From: an uncultured Saprospiraceae bacterium
GTDB taxonomy: Bacteria > Bacteroidota > Bacteroidia > Chitinophagales > Saprospiraceae
NCBI GenBank assembly: GCA_937959115.1
Contig: CALGAW010000018.1
Coordinates: 1-64,000, forward strand
DNA: 64,000 nucleotides
Direction: 5' to 3'
Shown here: piece by piece, positions 8,323 through 18,280 of the stretch
How the letters are laid out: each line of letters starts with the position of its first letter
Position numbering within the stretch: the first letter of the stretch is position 1
The notes under the pieces: generated by a model
The model's database searches: none
What the model was told of the DNA's origin: nothing
Seen by the model: only the letters and a program-made list of their open reading frames with translations
Translations under genes and position numbers: made by a program

Positions 8323-9735
8323 ATGATTAAATTTATTCTAAACAATACCCCAATTTCAACGGATAAGCACTCAGGAACCATCCTCCTAGACTTCATCCGA
8401 TACCACAAAGCACTCACCGGCACCAAGATCGGCTGCCGAGAAGGCGATTGCGGAGCTTGCACCATCATGGTAGGAGACCTCAGAAACGGTCAACTACACT
8501 ACGAGTCAATGACATCATGCCTTACTCCCCTTGGGAACGCACAAGGCAAACACATTGTCACCATTGAAGGTTTTAATGGTGACGGGCTTACTCCCGTCCA
8601 ACAAGCAATGGTAGATGAAGGCGGCACGCAATGTGGTTTCTGCACCGTCGGTTTCGTAGTATCCCTTCAAGGGTTTTGCCTTTCCAGCAAACCGCAAACC
8701 TACGAAAACGCCATTGCAGCTATAGATGGTAACATCTGCCGATGTACTGGCTACAAATCAATAGAACGCGCCGCTCAGCGTATTGTAGATCACCTAGGCA
8801 ACTACAAAGGTCAAGACAAGATGAATTGGCTAGTCGAACAAGGTTATCTTCCTGCTTACTTCAAAACCATCCAGCAACAACTTGAAACGCTTAAAGCTGA
8901 ATTGCCACAACCAATTACCCCACAAAATGGAGCACTAACTCCTGTCGGTGGTGGGACAGACTTATACGTACAAAGACCAGCAGAAATGCGCAAAACTGCC
9001 ATCAATCACTTCCTTGATCAAAATGAATTGAAAGGCATTTCCCGAAAGGGAGACAACATCCATATTGGCGCTGCCTGCACCGCTGAAGACTTGCGTAGCT
9101 CAACAATCATGCAAGAACACATTCCAAATCTGCACGCGTTCATGAAGCTAGTATCATCAACTCCAATACGAAATATGGGTACAGTAGCCGGCAACTTTGT
9201 CAACGCCTCCCCGATTGGTGACCTAACGATTTTCTTCCTTGGACTCAATGCCTCTATCGTTTTAAGTGGCGTAGGTACAAAGCGAACCATCGCCCTCAAA
9301 GACTTTTACAAAGGCTACAAGCAATTAGATAAACAGCAAGGAGAGTTCCTAGAAGAGATCATCATCCAAGTACCACAACAGCCAATAGGATTCAATTTCG
9401 AGAAAGTCTGTAAACGAACACACCTCGATATTGCCACCGTTAACTCGGCCTTACAAATAAAGCTTTCTGGTGACACCATTATTGAAGCACACGCTTCAGC
9501 AGGAGGTGTTGGGCCAACCCCTAAATACCTACAAAACACCTGTAACTTCCTAAAAGGAAAACCGTTAACAGAAGCCACCATACAACAAGCGAATGAGGTG
9601 ATTCAAGATGAGATTTCTCCTATTTCTGATGCTCGTGGTACAAAGGAATACAAGCGTTTACTGCTTCGGCAGCTCTTTTACGCACATTTCCTTACCCTGT
9701 TTCCTGATCGAATTCAATTGGCACAACTGGTTTAA
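8323..9735 (+). CDS. xdhA: Xanthine dehydrogenase small subunit (2Fe-2S and FAD domains)
   Basis: The 470-residue protein has two [2Fe-2S] domains at its N-terminus: a plant-ferredoxin-like one (GCREGDCGAC, C38/C43/C46 plus C66) and an all-helical one (CGFCTVGF and CRCTGY, about residues 106-141). A FAD-binding domain follows from about residue 190 (PVGGGTDLYVQ, then TPIRNMGTVAGNFVNASPIGD), and a CO-dehydrogenase flavoprotein C-terminal domain ends it. It passes electrons from the molybdenum site of the large subunit to FAD and NAD+ during oxidation of hypoxanthine and xanthine. The stop is 10 bp before the large-subunit start, so the two are cotranscribed. No XdhC cofactor-insertion gene is adjacent. 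Confidence 0.92.
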   Translation: MIKFILNNTPISTDKHSGTILLDFIRYHKALTGTKIGCREGDCGACTIMVGDLRNGQLHYESMTSCLTPLGNAQGKHIVTIEGFNGDGLTPVQQAMVDEGGTQCGFCTVGFVVSLQGFCLSSKPQTYENAIAAIDGNICRCTGYKSIERAAQRIVDHLGNYKGQDKMNWLVEQGYLPAYFKTIQQQLETLKAELPQPITPQNGALTPVGGGTDLYVQRPAEMRKTAINHFLDQNELKGISRKGDNIHIGAACTAEDLRSSTIMQEHIPNLHAFMKLVSSTPIRNMGTVAGNFVNASPIGDLTIFFLGLNASIVLSGVGTKRTIALKDFYKGYKQLDKQQGEFLEEIIIQVPQQPIGFNFEKVCKRTHLDIATVNSALQIKLSGDTIIEAHASAGGVGPTPKYLQNTCNFLKGKPLTEATIQQANEVIQDEISPISDARGTKEYKRLLLRQLFYAHFLTLFPDRIQLAQLV

Positions 9736-9744
9736 ACTACTCCT

Positions 9745-12051
9745 ATGAAAAATATAGATTCTAATACTCATGTGCGCGGAGAATCCATTTATGTGGATGA
9801 TATTCCACCTCGTCAAGGCACCTTGTACGCTTGTGTCTTTGACTCCAAAGTGGCACATGGTCATATTGAAGCATTAGACGTTTCCAAAGCAGAAGCACAC
9901 CCAGATGTCGTAAAGGTGGTGACGTACAAGGATATTCCAGGCATAAATGAAATTGGCGGTATCATCAAAGATGAACCATTACTAGCAGAAAAAGAAGTTC
10001 ATTTTCAAGGAATGCCCATTGCCATGGTGTTGGCGACTTCCGAACATTCAGCACATGAAGCTGTAAAACGCATAGAAGCCACAATCAAGGCACATCATCC
10101 AATTGTAGATCCAAGAGAAGCACACGCCAAGGGCGAACTAATCATTCCTTCTCGTACTTTCCGATTAGGCGATTCTGAAAATGCTTGGGACGAATGTGCT
10201 TATATCGTAGAAGGCTCGGCAGAATCAGCCGGACAAGAGCATCTTTATCTAGAAACTCAAGGCGCATACGCCTACCCTACCGAAAACGGGAGTATCCGTA
10301 TATCTAGCTCCACGCAAGGCCCAACTCAGGTGCAACGCACTGTGGGCGCTGTCCTAGGCCTACCGATGCATAAGATTGAAGTAGATGTTACTCGGCTCGG
10401 TGGTGGATTTGGAGGAAAAGAAGATCAAGCATCTGCTTGGGCTACCTTTGTCGCACTAGGCGTCTATCTTACAGGAAAACCAGTCAAGTACATCCTTGAT
10501 AGAATGGAAGATATGCGAATGACTGGTAAGCGAAACCCTTATGTCTCTGACTTCAAAATTGGGCTATCAAACGATTATAAAATCATCGCCTACCAAGCAG
10601 AATACTTTCAAAATGCCGGCGCAGCAGCCGACTTGTCTCCTGCAATTATGGAACGGACATTGTTTCATTCAACCAATAGCTACTTTGTCCCAAATGTAAC
10701 CGTTCAAGCGCATAGTTGTCGAACGAATATCCCACCGAACACCGCGTTTAGAGGATTTGGTGGCCCGCAAGCTATGTTTGTCATTGAAGCAGCAATTACT
10801 AAAGCCGCTGAGGAAATCGGTGTGCCTGCAAGTGTCATACAAAAGGCCAATCTACTGAAGGAAAAGGATAAATTCCCGTACGGACAACCTGCAGGAGGAA
10901 ATGAGGCAGTAGATTCTTGGGTTCGAGCAGAAGAAAAGTACGATATCAAAGCCTTAAGAGCAGAAATTGATGCGTTTAATCAGTCAAACCAACTCTACAA
11001 GAAAGGCTTAGCGTTTATGCCCATTTGCTTTGGGATTTCCTTTACTAAAACCGATATGAATCAGGCGCGTGCACTCATTCACATTTATTCGGATGGGAGT
11101 ATTGGCATTAGCACTGGAGCGGTTGAAATGGGGCAAGGCGTCAACACAAAAATGGTTCAAGTTGCAGCACATTACCTCGGTGTTGATCCTAGTAGAATCA
11201 AGATCGAAACGACCAATACCACCCGTGTTGCAAATACTTCCCCCTCCGCAGCAAGTGCAACAGCAGACCTCAACGGTAAAGCCACTGGAATAGCCTGTAA
11301 TGCACTCGTCAAACGATTAACTGGAGCAGCACGAAAGAAATTAGGCCTTTCAGAACAAGCAGTCATTACAATAAAAGACGAATTCATCCATGTTGATGGC
11401 CAGCAAACTGAGCTAGGCTGGGAAGCCTTGGTTCAATTCGCCTTTTTAGAGCGGATTGCTTTGACAGAGAACGGGCATTACGCCACACCTACCATCCATT
11501 TTGACAAGGAAAAGGAAAAGGGACATCCCTTTGCTTACCACGTATACGGAACTGCCATTACCTGTGTAACGGTTGACTGTGTGCGCGGACGTTATGAGTT
11601 TGATTATGTTAAAATTGCCCATGATTTCGGCAGTAGTATGAACAAAATCGTGGATCTCGGACAAACAGAAGGCGGACTCGTGCAAGGCATTGGTTGGATG
11701 ACCATGGAAGAACTCATGTACAACAAGGAAGGCCGACTACTGACCAATGCCTTGTCTACGTATAAAATTCCAGACATCTACGCTGTTCCAAAGGAGATTG
11801 AAGTCGATTTCTTGGAATCTGATAAGGAAAACATGGCGATATTCAAGTCAAAAGCAGTTGGCGAACCACCCTTGATGTATGGGATTGGAGCTTACTTCGC
11901 GATACGAGATGCTGTGAAGGCATTTAATCCGCAGGCGGAACCGCCGTTTAGTGCGCCGTTTACACCAGAGAAAGTACTAATGGGCTTGTATGATGGGAAG
12001 GCTAATAACGTTGAAAGTGTGCCAGTCGGTGCTGTAAAGGCGAAAGGGTAA
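9745..12051 (+). CDS. xdhB: Xanthine dehydrogenase large, molybdopterin-binding subunit
   Basis: The 768-residue length is normal for XdhB. The molybdopterin-binding regions are intact: LGGGFGGKE (about residue 225) and NTAFRGFGGPQ (about 335). The catalytic glutamate lies in KAVGEPPLMYGIGAYFAIRD near the C-terminus. It hydroxylates hypoxanthine to xanthine and urate using water, passing electrons to the XdhA iron-sulfur clusters. It is the second gene of a two-gene operon. Related aldehyde or isoquinoline oxidoreductases share this fold, but the two-domain small-subunit partner with a fused FAD domain favours xanthine dehydrogenase. Confidence 0.92.
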   Translation: MKNIDSNTHVRGESIYVDDIPPRQGTLYACVFDSKVAHGHIEALDVSKAEAHPDVVKVVTYKDIPGINEIGGIIKDEPLLAEKEVHFQGMPIAMVLATSEHSAHEAVKRIEATIKAHHPIVDPREAHAKGELIIPSRTFRLGDSENAWDECAYIVEGSAESAGQEHLYLETQGAYAYPTENGSIRISSSTQGPTQVQRTVGAVLGLPMHKIEVDVTRLGGGFGGKEDQASAWATFVALGVYLTGKPVKYILDRMEDMRMTGKRNPYVSDFKIGLSNDYKIIAYQAEYFQNAGAAADLSPAIMERTLFHSTNSYFVPNVTVQAHSCRTNIPPNTAFRGFGGPQAMFVIEAAITKAAEEIGVPASVIQKANLLKEKDKFPYGQPAGGNEAVDSWVRAEEKYDIKALRAEIDAFNQSNQLYKKGLAFMPICFGISFTKTDMNQARALIHIYSDGSIGISTGAVEMGQGVNTKMVQVAAHYLGVDPSRIKIETTNTTRVANTSPSAASATADLNGKATGIACNALVKRLTGAARKKLGLSEQAVITIKDEFIHVDGQQTELGWEALVQFAFLERIALTENGHYATPTIHFDKEKEKGHPFAYHVYGTAITCVTVDCVRGRYEFDYVKIAHDFGSSMNKIVDLGQTEGGLVQGIGWMTMEELMYNKEGRLLTNALSTYKIPDIYAVPKEIEVDFLESDKENMAIFKSKAVGEPPLMYGIGAYFAIRDAVKAFNPQAEPPFSAPFTPEKVLMGLYDGKANNVESVPVGAVKAKG

Positions 12052-12092
12052 ATCGTTTTTATCAGAACGATTGTTTATCTATCAGTGCTTAA

Positions 12093-12821
12093 TTACCGAG
12101 TCAACACAATATAATCAGTAATCAATGTCTTCAAAAACTTGATACTGTCCTTTGGTCGTTCCTTGATTTCTAACTTCTCCATCATATGCGTAACAGTCGA
12201 TTTTACGGCATTCCTATGCGACTCATTTCTATATTTATTGTATCGACTAATGACTGACTTAATGAGGAGCATATCCTTTTCACTAAATTGGCGGATGGCT
12301 GGATAGGTAACTTCATGGTCTTCTAACGTACTGATTTTCTTGATATCACTCAGCTTAAGGTGGAATTTTGAGCGAAGCTTAATCACGCCAGTATTGGCTA
12401 CAAGATCACCCAATCGTTGCGATTTGGTCGAACCACTTGCGAAAAAGGTGCCTAGCATTCCTAGAGTAAGATAAATATCCAACAAGCGAAAGCTGGTTCG
12501 TGTCACGTAGTCCGTTAAACGAGGTTCAGAACCATCTAGCTTGACTACTTTGATTCCCATAGCCATTTTACCAGGGGATTGACCATTTTTATACCATTCA
12601 AAGAAAAAATGATAGGCCAAATCGATCATGAACAGCAAGAAATACAGGAAAATAAAACCATAGCTTGATCCTACACCATCTATAAAAAACGCAAATATGA
12701 CACTCCAAAAGATCAAAACTATAGTTGCATCAATAAGAGAAGCAAAAACACGTTCCCAAACGGATCCTAATTCGTATTCGATCGTAACGTTTTGTGAAGT
12801 GGTAATATCAACTGTTGGCAT
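12093..12821 (-). CDS. RDD-family membrane protein
   Basis: A 242-residue protein with an RDD domain at residues ~15-150: VWERVFASLIDATIVLIFWSVI, a second helix pair, then WYKNGQSPGKMAMGIKVVKLDG and RTSFRLLDIY. The ~90-residue C-terminal tail is charged and probably cytoplasmic. RDD proteins are small inner-membrane proteins, some linked to ion or compatible-solute transport. Here it is divergent from the SpoIIM-DUF4129-DUF4350-MoxR-DUF58 operon with 299 bp between the starts. RDD genes commonly accompany this operon in Bacteroidota, so a functional link is likely. Confidence 0.85.
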   Translation of the reverse strand: MPTVDITTSQNVTIEYELGSVWERVFASLIDATIVLIFWSVIFAFFIDGVGSSYGFIFLYFLLFMIDLAYHFFFEWYKNGQSPGKMAMGIKVVKLDGSEPRLTDYVTRTSFRLLDIYLTLGMLGTFFASGSTKSQRLGDLVANTGVIKLRSKFHLKLSDIKKISTLEDHEVTYPAIRQFSEKDMLLIKSVISRYNKYRNESHRNAVKSTVTHMMEKLEIKERPKDSIKFLKTLITDYIVLTR

Positions 12822-13120
12822 TGGTAAAAATTATTTTTTTGTAATCGCTTTCCAAAGGTACAACGATTTTTTTTATGAAATAATTCAATTAAAGTTACAT
12901 TATTTTGTCTATAAAAATGAGGAAAATGGATAGACCTATAACTTTAGTCGATAAAGAACCGCAGCTTAATCGATTTAATTTACGTTGTAAATGAATTTCC
13001 CTATATTTATCCTAAATTATTTAACCCTTATTAAGACGATTAAAAATTATTTATGGAACTTTTTTAGTGAAAAATCCATTTATAATATGGAGACAACCTT
13101 CAGCCCCGTAAAATTATAGT

Positions 13121-14995
13121 ATGCGCGAAACAAAATTCATCCAGCAAAATCAAGAAAAATGGGAAGAGTTTGAGCAGTTAATGCAACAAAAAACGAAAGA
13201 CCCAGATCGATTAAGCGCTTTATTTGTACAAATCACTGATGACCTTTCCTACTCTAGAACATTTTACCCAAACCGTTCTGTCAGAGTCTACTTAAACGGC
13301 CTTGCACAACAACTTTTTTACAATCTATATGGAAACAAACGCTCTCGAGAAAGTCGATTTGGCTTTTTTTGGAAAGAAGAGCTACCGCAAATCATGTTTC
13401 ACTATAGAAAAGAACTCTTGTTTTCATTCTTAATTTTTGCCGTCTCTGTTTTGATCGGAATCCTCTCTTCCTTTATGGATCCACAGTTTCCTGCACATAT
13501 TCTAGGAGACAGTTATGTAAAGATGACGGAAGAAAACATCGCTTCGGGTGATCCGATGAAAGTATATAAGGAGGCCAATGAGATCGATATGTTTATGGGC
13601 ATCACGCTCAACAATCTATATGTTGCCTTTCTCACGTTTATTCTTGGGCTAATTGCCGCAATTGGAACCGTTGGTATCTTGATCAGTAACGGGATAATGG
13701 TTGGCTCTTTTCAATGGTTTTTTGTGCAAGCAGGTGAGTTTAGAGAATCGTTTTTGACGATCTGGGTACATGGAACATTAGAGATCTCTGCCATTATCAT
13801 TGCTGGTATGGCGGGACTGGTTATGGGCAAGGGATTGCTCTTTCCTGGCACCTATTCGCGGGTTCAAGCCTTTCAGGTAACGGCTATGCATGGGCTGAAG
13901 ATCTTTTTTGGAATTGCCCCAATCATTATCGCCGCAGGTTTTATTGAGTCGTTTTTAACACGATTTACGGAAGCTCCCGATATAATGAGATTACTTTTTA
14001 TCCTGGCTTCATTGTTCTTTATACTGGGTTACTTTGTAATCTATCCATGGCTTCTTGCTCGCAAGGGATACAAAGAACCCTTGAAATTTTCTAAAGTTCA
14101 ACCAGACAACCTACAACCATTTGCATATAATCAGATTCGGTCAAATGGGGAGTTGTTTCTAGATACATTTACCTTCGTTAAACGGTATGCCAGTGCTATT
14201 TTTAAGCCGATCGTGGCTGGCTCACTGCTGTATACCGTGTTGTTTTATGTATTCCGCTCAGGTCATTATTCTGAGGTCTCTGATCTCCTATATTTTGATG
14301 AGTATCTTGATTATGGTAATTTACTAACCTACTTCGATTATAATAACGATTACTTTATCGCCTTGTTTAATGGTCTGATGACAATCGTTGCCTTGTCTTG
14401 GGTTTCCTATTTGTTTAAGAAAGAAAAACAGGTTTCTGAAAACAAGGAACATATAACAGTTGCTCAATTTCTAAAGCAACATCTATTGACGATTGCTGTG
14501 ATTAGTATTTTGCTAAATGGTTTGTTTTTCTTGCCTTTGGGCATTGATTTCCTTGCCATCTTTCTCCTAGCTCCAATTTTTATGATGTGGTTGTTTGTTA
14601 GTATTACAGAACCAGATACAAATATATTCTCTGGTATTAGTCGATCTGTAGGTCTACTATCTGGTGCAATTTTCAAGGCGTATGGCTTAGTGCTCATCTT
14701 GTTTTCATTAGGTGCAGTCATGTATTTAACCTTAGAATCAGGACTAATTGACATTAACTTACGTTACATTTTGCATAATTTTAGAAGTAAAGATCTAGAC
14801 TTAAATGCGCTAACATTCTCAATTCAAACCTTTTTTAGATCATTCTCATTAATGTCCATCTTCGCCTTCCTAATTGCTGGAATGAGCTTTTTGTACTATA
14901 CATTGAGAGAAACAAACGATGCAGCTACTTTATTGAAAAGAATTCCTTCCATTGGAGAACGGAAAAAAGTATACGGAGTAGAGGCTGAATTTTAA
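13121..14995 (+). CDS. SpoIIM-family multi-pass membrane protein
   Basis: The 624-residue protein begins with a charged helical region (about 1-100: MRETKFIQQNQEKWEEFEQL). A stage II sporulation protein M (DUF95)-like membrane domain follows at ~100-320, including LTIWVHGTLEISAIIIAGMAGL, the family signature. The C-terminal ~280 residues add further helices not present in Bacillus SpoIIM. The organism is not a spore former, so the role is not sporulation. It opens the five-gene operon with DUF4129, DUF4350, MoxR and DUF58 genes, spaced by only 2-78 bp. Confidence 0.85.
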   Translation: MRETKFIQQNQEKWEEFEQLMQQKTKDPDRLSALFVQITDDLSYSRTFYPNRSVRVYLNGLAQQLFYNLYGNKRSRESRFGFFWKEELPQIMFHYRKELLFSFLIFAVSVLIGILSSFMDPQFPAHILGDSYVKMTEENIASGDPMKVYKEANEIDMFMGITLNNLYVAFLTFILGLIAAIGTVGILISNGIMVGSFQWFFVQAGEFRESFLTIWVHGTLEISAIIIAGMAGLVMGKGLLFPGTYSRVQAFQVTAMHGLKIFFGIAPIIIAAGFIESFLTRFTEAPDIMRLLFILASLFFILGYFVIYPWLLARKGYKEPLKFSKVQPDNLQPFAYNQIRSNGELFLDTFTFVKRYASAIFKPIVAGSLLYTVLFYVFRSGHYSEVSDLLYFDEYLDYGNLLTYFDYNNDYFIALFNGLMTIVALSWVSYLFKKEKQVSENKEHITVAQFLKQHLLTIAVISILLNGLFFLPLGIDFLAIFLLAPIFMMWLFVSITEPDTNIFSGISRSVGLLSGAIFKAYGLVLILFSLGAVMYLTLESGLIDINLRYILHNFRSKDLDLNALTFSIQTFFRSFSLMSIFAFLIAGMSFLYYTLRETNDAATLLKRIPSIGERKKVYGVEAEF

Positions 14996-15018
14996 TTAAG
15001 GCAATAAGATAATACCTC

Positions 15019-15726
15019 ATGAAATTAATTCTAAAGAAAATTGTGATCTTAAGCCTAGTGGCACTTTCAATAGGTCCATTTTTTGCGCAGACAGCAACGG
15101 AATATGATGATCTTACCGAAAATGAGTCCTATAAATCTGAAGAAATCATCCCCCGTGAATTTGATCAGGATAAGTGGGAAGAGTTGACCAAAAATATCGT
15201 GTTCGAAAAAGAGAAAGAAAAGAAAGAGATAGAAAAGAAGGAAAGTGCAGCACCCATTTTTAATGGAATTAGCAAAACAGCGAAAACGATCCTCTTTGGC
15301 CTTGCAATCTTGATCTTAGTCTTCATTATTATCAAGATCTTTGTTGGCAATGTCACTCTAACCAATAAAAAAGTTAGCTCTACTCGACCAATGATACTTG
15401 AAGAAGTTGAGAAAAACCTTCAAGAATCAGACCTTGATCGATATTTAAGAGAAGCATTGACAAATAAGAACTATCGAGTGGCGATTCGACTTTATTACTT
15501 GATGATTATTAAAGAATTATCAGCTAAAAATTTAATAAAATGGAAATTGGATAAAACAAACCGTGATTATCTTTCTGAAATGAGCAGCCATACCTCATTT
15601 CCTGATTTCAGAAGCATTACCAGGACCTTTGATAAGGTATGGTACGGAGAGCAAGTACTTGAACAGAAAGATTTTTCTGAAATCGGCCCCTTGTTTGAAC
15701 AATATATCAAAACAATTAAATCTTAA
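15019..15726 (+). CDS. DUF4129 domain protein
   Basis: The 235-residue protein has a signal peptide (1-24) and a charged lysine/glutamate stretch around residues 65-76. One transmembrane helix follows near 88-110. A C-terminal cytoplasmic DUF4129 domain (about 135-230) contains ALTNKNYRVAIRLYYLMIIKEL and WKLDKTNRDYL. DUF4129 proteins are usually encoded next to MoxR ATPases, DUF58 and transglutaminase-like proteins, as here. The stop is 2 bp before the next ATG, so translational coupling is likely. The biochemical role is unknown. Confidence 0.82.
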   Translation: MKLILKKIVILSLVALSIGPFFAQTATEYDDLTENESYKSEEIIPREFDQDKWEELTKNIVFEKEKEKKEIEKKESAAPIFNGISKTAKTILFGLAILILVFIIIKIFVGNVTLTNKKVSSTRPMILEEVEKNLQESDLDRYLREALTNKNYRVAIRLYYLMIIKELSAKNLIKWKLDKTNRDYLSEMSSHTSFPDFRSITRTFDKVWYGEQVLEQKDFSEIGPLFEQYIKTIKS

Positions 15727-15728
15727 TC

Positions 15729-17186
15729 ATGCAGTCTAGCAATAGAACTTTATATGCAGGTTTATCTATCATATCCATTCTCTTAGTGGTTTATTTCCTC
15801 ATGAATTGGCAACCAGAACGCTATGAATGGACAGAGTCTTACGATAAAAAATCAGAGCATAAGAACATTAAAAAACCCTATGACATTTCAATCATTTATG
15901 GGTTGTTAGATGGCTATATGGGAACGGGAGAGTTCACAGAAATGAAAAAATCGCTAGTAGAAGAGCTTCCACTTGAAGAAGGCCAAAACGCGAACTATGT
16001 TTACATCGGTCACGTCCCCAATTTTGATAGCGCTGCGCTGGAGCATATTTTTGAATTTGCTGAAACAGGAAACACAGTGTTTATTGCTTCCAACATCCTT
16101 CCTCAAAACTTTATTGATAAATTGTTTGACGGGAATTGCCAAGTAAACAACCCAAATTCCAATATTCAAATCGATGAATACGGTAATTACTATTTTGAAA
16201 ATGAGTTTGACGAAAAAATAATTGTCAATCATGCTTCTGAAATTGACAATCAAACTGGGGAGGAAGATGTTTTTTATTATGAAAATGAAGATTTAGATAC
16301 GATAAGGATTACTGCTGACACAAAAATAAGCAAGTGGTATGGGTATCAGCATGTATACGACACTGTGGTACATGTCAATTTCTTTCATCCAACCTTGTTC
16401 GAAGATCAACCAATTCAATTAAAATTCGGAAGCCGAACCAACAAGAGACGTTATGATTGGAATTATATCAATTCAAGTACTTTTTGTCATGAGGCATTTG
16501 ATTATGCTGAGCTAAGTTATATCGAAGATTTTAAGACGAATTACATTAAAATCGCGCATGGTGAAGGTACGTTCTTGATCCACACAACACCGATGCAGTT
16601 TACAGACTACCAGCTTGTAAAAGAAGAAGGACTAGCTTCGGCGAATAAAACATTTACCCATTTGGCTGAGGGAGATATCTACTTCGATTATATTCCTCAT
16701 GATTATCTGTCTTCAAAAAACTTTCCTTCTAGAAACTCTGACTGGACACCCCTAGAATATATTTTATCCCAGCCTCCATTAAAGTGGGCTTGGTACTTAT
16801 TGTTGTCCACTATAGGATTTTACTTATTCTTTAGAGCCAAGAGAAAACAGCAAATCGTTCCTGTTCTCGAAACAAAAGAAAACAGTTCATTAGAATACAT
16901 AAAAACAGTAGGTAGATTGTACTTTCTGCAAAATGATCATAAGAAATTAGCCGCTCAGAAAATGAAGCTGTTTCTAAGACATGTCAGAAATCAGTACTCC
17001 ATTCCTACCAATGAGATATCCACCGAAATGAAGGACCGACTTGCAGGAAAAGCGCAAGTACCCATCGAATTGGTAGAAGAAATTTTTACCCGATACAAGC
17101 GACTTCAACGAGAGGAACTTGTTTCAAACTCTCACTTGACGAATTTCCATTTCGCAGTGGAGGAATTTTATAAAAAAAGTAAATAA
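15729..17186 (+). CDS. DUF4350 domain membrane protein
   Basis: A 485-residue protein with an N-terminal transmembrane helix (about 8-25) and a long extracytoplasmic region. The latter contains the DUF4350 domain (about residues 48-290; a glutamine-amidotransferase-like fold with VYIGHVPNFDSAALEHIFEF and NTVFIASN). A second helix lies near 358-376, followed by a cytoplasmic tail (to 485). The family is found almost only in operons with MoxR and DUF58 proteins. It starts 2 bp after the DUF4129 stop and ends 11 bp before the MoxR start. It probably forms part of a membrane assembly that the ATPase acts upon; this is inference. Confidence 0.82.
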   Translation: MQSSNRTLYAGLSIISILLVVYFLMNWQPERYEWTESYDKKSEHKNIKKPYDISIIYGLLDGYMGTGEFTEMKKSLVEELPLEEGQNANYVYIGHVPNFDSAALEHIFEFAETGNTVFIASNILPQNFIDKLFDGNCQVNNPNSNIQIDEYGNYYFENEFDEKIIVNHASEIDNQTGEEDVFYYENEDLDTIRITADTKISKWYGYQHVYDTVVHVNFFHPTLFEDQPIQLKFGSRTNKRRYDWNYINSSTFCHEAFDYAELSYIEDFKTNYIKIAHGEGTFLIHTTPMQFTDYQLVKEEGLASANKTFTHLAEGDIYFDYIPHDYLSSKNFPSRNSDWTPLEYILSQPPLKWAWYLLLSTIGFYLFFRAKRKQQIVPVLETKENSSLEYIKTVGRLYFLQNDHKKLAAQKMKLFLRHVRNQYSIPTNEISTEMKDRLAGKAQVPIELVEEIFTRYKRLQREELVSNSHLTNFHFAVEEFYKKSK

Positions 17187-17197
17187 TAGATAAACTT

Positions 17198-18202
17198 ATG
17201 GAACAACAACACGAACAGTCATCCCCATCAGGTTTGTGGCAATCAACAACCCCAGAAATTGAAAAAGTAATGAGCTCGGTCGACCGAATTAAATCGGAAA
17301 TCGGTAAAGTCATCATTGGACAACACGAAATGATCGACATGCTTATCATCGGTCTATTTACTGGTGGCCATATCTTAATTGAAGGCGTACCAGGAATCGC
17401 TAAAACACTAACAGCCAAATTGCTTGCACAGTCCATCGCAACGGAGTTCTCAAGAATTCAGTTTACCCCAGACTTAATGCCGACAGACGTGTTAGGAACC
17501 GCTGTTTTCAATATGAAGACGTCTGAATTCACCTTCAACCCTGGACCAATTTTCTCTAATATCATTCTGATTGATGAGATCAACCGTGCACCAGCAAAAA
17601 CGCAATCCGCGCTCTTCGAAGTCATGGAGGAAAAACAGGTTACAATTGATGGTGTTACGTATAAAATGGAATATCCGTTCTTTGTCATCGCAACACAGAA
17701 TCCCCTAGAACAAGAAGGAACATACAAGCTCCCTGAAGCACAGCTGGACAGGTTTCTCTTTAGAATAAAATTGACGTATCCTGACTTAGTAGATGAAGTC
17801 GCCATCCTTACTCGATTTAAAGGAGACTTCGACAATGAAACGTCTAAAACGATCAGTGCCGTGTTTAACAAAGATGAATTGAAAGCGTGCAGAGATATCA
17901 TTGAAGGCGTGCATATCAAGGACGAATTGATCCAGTACATCGCTAAAATAGTTATTAACACTAGAGACAATGGGGACCTATTCCTAGGCGCTTCTCCTAG
18001 AGCTTCCTTGTCAATCATGAAAGCCTCTAAAGCAGTCGCCGCGATGAACGGTAGAGACTTTGTGACTCCTGATGATGTGCAGTATGTAGCAAAAGGTGTG
18101 CTCAATCATAGAATCATCCTAACTCCAGAACGAGAAATGGAAGGCTATACGGCTGAGGACATTATAAAAGATATTGTAGAAAAGATAGAAGTACCAAGAT
18201 AA
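17198..18202 (+). CDS. MoxR-family AAA+ ATPase
   Basis: The 334-residue protein has a Walker A-like motif GVPGIAKT (about residues 63-70). Walker B is IILIDEINRAPAKTQ, and a sensor region follows at FVIATQNPLEQEGTYKLPEAQLDRF. A C-terminal lid domain ends the protein. MoxR ATPases act as chaperones that remodel or activate vWA-containing partners, often a DUF58 protein encoded next to them, as here (78 bp downstream). The length and motif order are normal for the family and all ATP-binding residues look intact. The start ATG at 17198 lies directly after the DUF4350 gene. Confidence 0.93.
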   Translation: MEQQHEQSSPSGLWQSTTPEIEKVMSSVDRIKSEIGKVIIGQHEMIDMLIIGLFTGGHILIEGVPGIAKTLTAKLLAQSIATEFSRIQFTPDLMPTDVLGTAVFNMKTSEFTFNPGPIFSNIILIDEINRAPAKTQSALFEVMEEKQVTIDGVTYKMEYPFFVIATQNPLEQEGTYKLPEAQLDRFLFRIKLTYPDLVDEVAILTRFKGDFDNETSKTISAVFNKDELKACRDIIEGVHIKDELIQYIAKIVINTRDNGDLFLGASPRASLSIMKASKAVAAMNGRDFVTPDDVQYVAKGVLNHRIILTPEREMEGYTAEDIIKDIVEKIEVPR

Positions 18203-18280
18203 GTCGTTCATCATTTAACCATTTAGACAACATCCAAAGTTTAACTATAGCAGGATTTTTAAAGGATTTAAACTAAAATT

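Noticed and set aside
8323-12051. A third gene (XdhC) completing the xanthine dehydrogenase operon.
   Set aside because: The RDD gene follows on the opposite strand; no XdhC-like frame is present in the gap.
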